From positions 868,001 to 932,000 of the forward strand of contig CP170191.1 in the NCBI GenBank assembly GCA_042434945.1: DNA of 64,000 bases, written 5' to 3'. The notes under the pieces were generated by a model. That model worked only from the letters and a program-made list of their open reading frames with translations, ran no database searches and was not told where the DNA came from. The number at the start of each line of letters is the position of its first letter. The stretch's first letter is position 1. Both the position numbers and the translations under genes were made by a program. The DNA is from Escherichia hormaechei_A (GTDB taxonomy: Bacteria > Pseudomonadota > Gammaproteobacteria > Enterobacterales > Enterobacteriaceae). This document shows positions 58,751 through 64,000 of this stretch, piece by piece.

Positions 58751-58851
58751 TGCGCAATTTGTCAGTTTTTCCTGGCAAATGTATAGCAACGTCCTAGCTT
58801 TAGTGAACGGCATAGTGTGATGCCGCTCACTGACAGGACCGTTGCTGAACT

Positions 58852-59946
58852 ATGGCAGAAGATCAAAACCCACCTGCTGACGAGCAGGATCAAAACAATA
58901 ACGAGCGCAAGCGCCCGGGGAAAAAACCGTTAATTATCCTTGGCATCGTGGTCATCGTGATGGTGATTGTGGCGCTGGTCTGGTGGTTTTTAACCCGTAA
59001 CGAAGAGACCACCGACGACGCCTTCACCGACGGCGACGTAGTGACCATTGCCCCAAAAACGGCAGGCTACGTCACCGAACTTCGCGTGCGGGATAACCAG
59101 CGCGTGAAGAAAGGGGATGTGCTGGTGGTGATCGATCCGCGTGATACCACCGCCCAGCGCGATCAGGCCCAGGCCCAGCTTGGGCTGGCGATTGCGCAGT
59201 TGCATCAGGCGCAGGCGCAGCTGGCGCTCTCGAAGGTGCAATATCCCGCCCAGCGCGATGAAGCCAAAGCCCAGGTACTGAAAGCCCAGGCGGATATGGC
59301 CAACGCGCAGGCGGAGTACCGCCGTCAGCGCGGCGTTGACCCGCGCGCGACCACGCAACAAAGTATCGATGCCGCGAACGCTCAACTGAGGAGTGCCCAG
59401 GCGGGTCTGGCCAGCGCGCAGGCGCAGCTGGAAGTGGCGGAGCAGGTTCAGCTGCAAATCCGCCAGCAGGAGACCAACGTCGAAGCCCGCGAACGGCAGG
59501 TCGATCAGGCCAGAGCGCAGCTGGAAACCGCCAACCTGAACCTCTCTTATACCGAAGTCCGCGCCCCGTTCGACGGTTTTGTCACCAAACGCAACGTCCA
59601 GCCCGGTACGCTGGTGCAGGCAGGTACGGCGCTGTTCTCGCTGGTTTCCCCGAACGTGTGGGTGGTGGCGAACTTCAAGGAGTCGCAGCTTGAGCGCATG
59701 AAGCCGGGCGACAAAGTGACCGTGTCCGTCGATGCCTGGCCGGATATGGAGCTGGAAGGCCATATCGACAGCATCCAGCAGGGCAGCGGCTCGCGCTTCT
59801 CCGCCTTCCCGTCGGAAAACGCCACCGGTAACTTTGTGAAGATCGTTCAGCGCGTGCCGGTGAAAATCGTCATTGATAAAGGGCTGGATCCGAACAAGCC
59901 GCTGCCGCTGGGGCTGTCGGTTGAACCGAAGGTCACCGTGGAATGA
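58852..59946 (+). CDS. EmrA/HlyD-type membrane-fusion protein
   Basis: A 364-residue periplasmic adaptor: a charged cytoplasmic N-terminus rich in Asp, Gln and Asn, one membrane helix (LIILGIVVIVMVIVALVWWF), a lipoyl half-motif (TDDAFTDGDVVTIAPKTAGYV), a long Ala/Gln-rich coiled coil (about residues 95-225) and a beta-barrel end. First gene of an efflux operon, coupled by ATGA to the MFS gene. Similar to EmrA; substrate unknown. Confidence 0.9.
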   Translation: MAEDQNPPADEQDQNNNERKRPGKKPLIILGIVVIVMVIVALVWWFLTRNEETTDDAFTDGDVVTIAPKTAGYVTELRVRDNQRVKKGDVLVVIDPRDTTAQRDQAQAQLGLAIAQLHQAQAQLALSKVQYPAQRDEAKAQVLKAQADMANAQAEYRRQRGVDPRATTQQSIDAANAQLRSAQAGLASAQAQLEVAEQVQLQIRQQETNVEARERQVDQARAQLETANLNLSYTEVRAPFDGFVTKRNVQPGTLVQAGTALFSLVSPNVWVVANFKESQLERMKPGDKVTVSVDAWPDMELEGHIDSIQQGSGSRFSAFPSENATGNFVKIVQRVPVKIVIDKGLDPNKPLPLGLSVEPKVTVE

Positions 59947-61514
59947 CGGATCACAGCCACGATAACTGGAAGCCCGCCAGTAACCCGTGGGCGGTGGCGA
60001 TTGTGGTCACCCTGGCGGTGTTTATGGAAATTCTGGACACCACCATCGTCAACGTGGCGTTGCCCCACGTCGCGGGGTCGCTCTCGGCCAGCTATGACGA
60101 ATCCACCTGGGTGCTCACCAGCTACCTGGTGGCGAACGGCATCGTGCTGCCGATTTCGGCCTTTCTGAGCCGCCTGTTTGGTCGCAAGCAGTTCTTCCTG
60201 ATCTGCATTGTGATGTTCACCATCTGCTCGTTCCTGTGCGGCATCGCCACCGAGCTATGGCAAATCATCCTGTTCCGCGTGATGCAGGGGTTCTTTGGCG
60301 GCGGATTGCAGCCTACCCAGCAGTCGGTGCTACTCGACTACTTCAAGCCGGAGGACAGGGGCAAAGCCTTTGGCCTTTCATCCATTGCCATTATCGTCGC
60401 GCCGGTACTCGGTCCCACGCTGGGGGGATGGATCACCGATAACTACTCCTGGCGCTGGGTGTTCTTTATCAATATCCCGGTAGGGATTGTGACGGTGCTG
60501 GCCATCTATCAGCTGCTGGAAGATCCGCCGTGGGAGAAAAAGTCGGAAGAGAAGCTCACCGTCGACTGGACGGGGATCGGCCTGATCGCCCTCGGTCTTG
60601 GCTGTTTGCAGGTGATGCTCGACCGGGGCGAAGATGATGACTGGTTCTATTCGAACTTTATCCGCACCTTCGCAGTACTGACGCTGGTCGGCATTATCGG
60701 CGCGATCTACTGGCTGATGTATGCCAGAAAGCCGGTGGTGGATCTGCACTGTATGAAGGACCGCAACTTTGCGATCTCCAGCCTGCTGATGGCGGGGATG
60801 GCGATGATCCTGTACGGCAGTTCGGTGGTTATTCCGCAGCTGGCGCAGCAGGATTTGGGCTATACCGCCACCTGGTCCGGGCTGGTGCTCTCGCCCGGCG
60901 CGGTGCTGATTGTGCTGACCATCCCGCTGGTGCTGAAGCTGATGCCGGTGGTGCAGACGCGCTGGATCATCGCCTTCGGCTTTACCTGCCTGGCGGTGTC
61001 GTTCTTCTGGTCCCGCACGCTGACGCCGGATATCGACTTCGAAACGCTGGTGCTGTTCCGCAGCGCGCAGTCGATAGGGCTGGGGTTCCTGTTTGTGCCG
61101 CTGACCACCATCGCCTTTATCTCGATCCCGAGGCGGCTTAACGCCGACGCGGCGGCGCTGTTTACCATGTTCCGCAACGTGGCCGGCTCGATTGGGATTT
61201 CTCTCTCGACGGCGGCGATCACCGAGCGCTCGCAGGCGCACAGCGCGCATCTGGCTTACCACGCTTCGCCGTTTAACGAGCAGTTCCAGCTGGCGATTCG
61301 CGAAAGCGCCCAGGCGATCCAGAACTTCACCACTCAGGTGGGCGATCCGACCGGCATTGCCACCGGGCGGATGTACCAGACGATGATCGAGCAGTCGCGC
61401 TTTCTGGCCTACATCGACGTCTTCACCATTCTGAGCGCGGTGGCCCTATTACTGATTCCGTTTTGTTTGTTGCTCTCGCCGGTTAAGAGCGAGGGGAGTG
61501 CAGGAGCACACTGA
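59943..61514 (+). CDS. DHA2-family MFS drug transporter (EmrB-like)
   Basis: A 523-residue, 14-helix proton-driven exporter. Family markers include LDTTIVNVALPHVAGSL in the first helix and the motif LSRLFGRKQFFL after helix 2, and the motif C region LGPTLGGWI. Works with the adaptor before it and the outer-membrane channel after it as a tripartite pump. Coupled to both neighbours by overlapping stop/start codons. Confidence 0.92.
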   Translation: MTDHSHDNWKPASNPWAVAIVVTLAVFMEILDTTIVNVALPHVAGSLSASYDESTWVLTSYLVANGIVLPISAFLSRLFGRKQFFLICIVMFTICSFLCGIATELWQIILFRVMQGFFGGGLQPTQQSVLLDYFKPEDRGKAFGLSSIAIIVAPVLGPTLGGWITDNYSWRWVFFINIPVGIVTVLAIYQLLEDPPWEKKSEEKLTVDWTGIGLIALGLGCLQVMLDRGEDDDWFYSNFIRTFAVLTLVGIIGAIYWLMYARKPVVDLHCMKDRNFAISSLLMAGMAMILYGSSVVIPQLAQQDLGYTATWSGLVLSPGAVLIVLTIPLVLKLMPVVQTRWIIAFGFTCLAVSFFWSRTLTPDIDFETLVLFRSAQSIGLGFLFVPLTTIAFISIPRRLNADAAALFTMFRNVAGSIGISLSTAAITERSQAHSAHLAYHASPFNEQFQLAIRESAQAIQNFTTQVGDPTGIATGRMYQTMIEQSRFLAYIDVFTILSAVALLLIPFCLLLSPVKSEGSAGAH

Positions 61515-63037
61515 TGATACACAGACGTTTACACCCCCTGATGATAATGATGCTGCTGGTGGGCTGCGCCGTCGGGCCGGACTACCAACAGCCAGCACCG
61601 CCCGCCACCACGCACTGGAACGATAAGGGCGACAGCGCGGTGAAATCGCAAACTTCCTCCGCGGCCACTAACCCGCGCTGGTGGAAAACCTTCGGCTCGC
61701 CGCAGCTCGACAGCCTGATTGAACGCGCCATCGCCGGGAATCTGACGCTACAGCAAACGGTATTACGCATTGCCGGCGCGCGCGAACAGATTAACCAGGC
61801 CGGCGGGGCGTTTTTCCCGTCGGTGAATGGCAATGTGCAGGCGACGCGCCAGCAGCTTGGGCTGGAAGGGGAGCTGAAATCCCACGGCGTGTATGACCAG
61901 TTGAATAATGTCGATCCTGAACTGCGGGGCGCGTTAGGCCCGCTGACGCAGCCGATAAACCTCTATCAGGGCAGCTTCGACGCCCAGTGGGAAATCGACC
62001 TGTGGGGCAAGGTGCGCCGTCAGGTAGAAGCGGCTGAGGCGCAGCAGCGGGCGGCGATCGAGCAGCGTAACGATGCGCTGGTCTCGCTGGAAGCCGAAGT
62101 GGCGCGGGCGTGGCTACAGCTGCGTGGGGCGCAGAGCATCATTGCCACGCTTAATACGCAAATTGAAAGCGCACAGCAGACGCTGGATCTGACCGAAAGC
62201 CGCCAGCGGGGCGGGCTGTCGCCGCAGATGGACGTGGAGAACGCCCGGGCGCAGCTGGGCAATCTTGAAGCGCAGCTGCCGCAGTATCAGGCGCAGGAAC
62301 GCCAGGCGATGAACGGGCTGGCGATCCTCCTTGGTAAGCCGCCGGGCGCGCTGGATGCCGAACTGCAATCCGTGCAGCCGATGCCCGCGCTGCCGGATAT
62401 TGTGCAGACCGGTATTCCGTCGACGCTGGCCCGCCGCCGCCCGGACGTGCGCGAAGCCGAGGCGAATCTCCATGCCGCCACGGCGCAGATTGGCGTCTCG
62501 GTGGCAGAACTGTTCCCGAGCTTTACCCTCTCCGGACAGTTTGGCCTGCGCAACAGTGAATCTAACTGGCTGACCGACTGGAGCAGCCACTTCTACAGCT
62601 TTGGCCCGCAGGTTTCCATACCGATTTTCCAGGGCGGTCGGCTGGTCTCCAGCGTCAAGGTGGCGCGCGCGCAGCAGGGGGCGGCAGTGCTGGACTATCG
62701 CCAGACGGTACTGACGGCGCTCGGCGACGTTGAAAACGCGCTGGTGAGCTATCGCACCGACCAGCAGCGTGAAGCGGGCCTGGCGAAAACCATCGACGCG
62801 CTGCAAAACGCCTTTGATCTCGCCAGCGACAGCTACCGGCAGGGGATCGCCAGCTTTATTGACGTGCTGGACGCCCAGCGTCAGCTCGCTCAGGCCGAAC
62901 AGCAGCGGGCGCAGGCGCAGGTGCAGAGCGCGCTTGATCTGGTGGCGCTCTACAAAGCCCTCGGCGGCGGCTGGGAGCCGTATCAGCAGGTGCGGCTGCC
63001 AGACTACAGCGTCTTTGGCGACGCCCCACGCGGATAG
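61514..63037 (+). CDS. Outer-membrane efflux lipoprotein (OprM/NodT family)
   Basis: A 507-residue TolC-like outer-membrane factor. Lipobox LLVGC puts the acylated cysteine at residue 18. Two repeated efflux domains rich in Ala/Gln coiled coil are visible; LARRRPDVREAEANLHAATA is the family hallmark. It shares one base with the MFS stop (TGATG). Having its own channel means the pump need not use TolC. Confidence 0.92.
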   Translation: MIHRRLHPLMIMMLLVGCAVGPDYQQPAPPATTHWNDKGDSAVKSQTSSAATNPRWWKTFGSPQLDSLIERAIAGNLTLQQTVLRIAGAREQINQAGGAFFPSVNGNVQATRQQLGLEGELKSHGVYDQLNNVDPELRGALGPLTQPINLYQGSFDAQWEIDLWGKVRRQVEAAEAQQRAAIEQRNDALVSLEAEVARAWLQLRGAQSIIATLNTQIESAQQTLDLTESRQRGGLSPQMDVENARAQLGNLEAQLPQYQAQERQAMNGLAILLGKPPGALDAELQSVQPMPALPDIVQTGIPSTLARRRPDVREAEANLHAATAQIGVSVAELFPSFTLSGQFGLRNSESNWLTDWSSHFYSFGPQVSIPIFQGGRLVSSVKVARAQQGAAVLDYRQTVLTALGDVENALVSYRTDQQREAGLAKTIDALQNAFDLASDSYRQGIASFIDVLDAQRQLAQAEQQRAQAQVQSALDLVALYKALGGGWEPYQQVRLPDYSVFGDAPRG

Positions 63038-63139
63038 ATTCAGAGGATTGGGCAAGAAACGGACAGGAACGCCACATTCGCGATGGCTGGGGGGCGGGTA
63101 TAACTAACAGACACCCAATCGACATGCGAGGAAAGCGTT

Positions 63140-64000
63140 ATGCGTTATCAAAAACTGGGCAATACCGGACTGTTTGTTTCTGAACTCTGCCTCGGCACCA
63201 TGACCTTCGGCGGTGAAGGCGGCATGTGGGGCAAAATTGGTCAGCTTCAGCAAAGCGACGCCGAGCAGCTGGTGGGCCGCGCGCTGGACGCCGGGATCAA
63301 TTTTATCGACACGGCAGATGTCTACTCGGAAGGGCGTTCAGAGGAGATCACCGGGCAGGCGCTGAAGAACCTGAAAATTCCGCGCGAAAACGTGGTCGTT
63401 GCCACCAAGGTGTTCGGTGAAACCGGCACAGCGGGGGTGAACTCGCGCGGTAGCTCGCGCTATCACATCATCAGCGGCGTGAAGGAGAGCCTGCGTCGCT
63501 TGCAGCTGGATCATATCGATCTCTATCAGCTACACGGTTTCGACCCCGCGACCCCCATCGAGGAGACGCTTTACGCGCTGGATAATCTTGTGCAGCACGG
63601 TCACGTACGCTATATCGGCGTCTCGAACTGGGCGGCATGGCAGATTGCCAAAGCGCTCGGCATCTCTGAGCGTCTGGGGCTGGCGCGTTTTGCCTCATTG
63701 CAGGCGTACTACACCATCGCCGGGCGCGACCTTGAGCGCGAACTGGTGCCGATGATGCAGAGCGAAGGCGTCGGGTTGATGGTATGGAGCCCGCTGGCGG
63801 GTGGTCTGCTGAGCGGAAAATACGATCGCGACGGGCAGAGCGCGGCCGGTAGTCGTCGCCTGGCGTTCGACTTCCCGCCAGTGAATAAAGATCGCGCCTT
63901 CGACTGCGTGGACGTGATGCGTACCATCGCTGAAAGTAAAGGCGTTTCCGTGGCGCAAATCGCGCTGGCGTGGCTGCTGCACCAGAAGGCGGTGACCAGC
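63140..64000 (+). CDS. Aldo/keto reductase, 3' end beyond the window
   Basis: The first 287 residues of an NADPH-dependent (alpha/beta)8 oxidoreductase close to the YajO/YhdN-type or potassium-channel beta-subunit-like group. The start MRYQKLGNTG follows GAGGAAA. The catalytic Asp and Tyr (FIDTADVYSEG), Lys (ATKVFGE) and His (YQLHGFD) are visible, as is the cofactor motif VWSPLAGGLLSGKY. Substrate unknown. Separate ribosome site and about 100 bases from the efflux operon. Confidence 0.88.
   Translation, partial: MRYQKLGNTGLFVSELCLGTMTFGGEGGMWGKIGQLQQSDAEQLVGRALDAGINFIDTADVYSEGRSEEITGQALKNLKIPRENVVVATKVFGETGTAGVNSRGSSRYHIISGVKESLRRLQLDHIDLYQLHGFDPATPIEETLYALDNLVQHGHVRYIGVSNWAAWQIAKALGISERLGLARFASLQAYYTIAGRDLERELVPMMQSEGVGLMVWSPLAGGLLSGKYDRDGQSAAGSRRLAFDFPPVNKDRAFDCVDVMRTIAESKGVSVAQIALAWLLHQKAVTS

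Noticed and set aside
62114..63055. A 313-codon open frame opposite the outer-membrane efflux gene, and a 294-codon one opposite the MFS gene (60378-61262)
   Set aside because: High GC content makes long antisense frames; composition is Arg/His-rich and no family is recognisable.

Overview
The window is enterobacterial chromosome covering the region between modABC and the ybiR/ldtB neighbourhood of Escherichia coli (about 17-18 min on the K-12 map). Gene order is modB'-modC / ybhA / pgl / ybhC / hutIG-hutC-hutUH / ybhB / bioA / bioBFCD / an orphan ABC ATPase / uvrB / ybhK (yvcK family) / moaABCDE / ybhL / ybhN-clsB-ybhP / ybhQ / ybhRSFG-cecR / rhlE / dinG / a five-gene chaperone-usher fimbrial operon / ybiB / ybiJ / ybiI / mcbA / rlmF / ybiO / glnQPH / dps / rhtA / ompX / opgE / mntS / mntR-ybiR / a three-gene EmrAB-TolC-type efflux operon / an aldo-keto reductase cut by the window end. 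The histidine-utilisation cluster, the fimbrial operon, the orphan ATPase and the efflux operon are absent from K-12 at these places. Together with the high-GC codon use and the local REP type they point to an Enterobacter-like host (Enterobacter cloacae complex or a near relative; genus inferred, not proven).

The most striking feature is mosaicism. As far as I can recall the K-12 proteins, several long tracts encode E. coli proteins that are identical or nearly so: modBC and the 3' two-thirds of ybhA; the 5' part of bioA, the bio operator and bioB; uvrB-ybhK-moaABCD; the 5' part of ybhP through ybhQ, ybhRSFG, cecR and most of rhlE; dinG; the middle of ybiO; glnQPH-dps; and opgE-mntS-mntR-ybiR. 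They alternate with clearly divergent tracts. Several switches fall inside genes, giving hybrid ybhA, bioA, bioB, ybhP, rhlE, dinG and ybiO. The REP repeats follow the same pattern: an E. coli-type pair after uvrB, a different type after pgl, hutH and rlmF. No insertion sequence or integrase lies at any switch. A chimeric assembly or mixed culture is the simplest explanation; serial homologous recombination between E. coli and the host is the exciting alternative.

Five one-base length changes, all in or at the edges of the E. coli-like tracts, break or alter genes: uvrB loses its stop, cecR and ybiR are frameshifted, and ybiO carries two frameshifts, each at an edge of its E. coli-like segment. 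I saw no such lesion in the divergent tracts.

Functional layout: molybdate uptake (modBC) and molybdopterin synthesis (moaABCDE under a Moco RNA motif); histidine catabolism to glutamate and formamide under HutC; biotin synthesis under BirA; DNA repair under LexA (uvrB, dinG); envelope and lipid genes (clsB operon, opgE, ompX, ybhC); efflux (ybhGFSR, rhtA, the EmrAB-like operon); glutamine uptake under NtrC/sigma-54; manganese control (mntS, mntR); and Dps. An intact phage lambda-type attB core lies between ybhC and the hut operon and is unoccupied. No tRNA, rRNA, CRISPR array, transposase or prophage was found.
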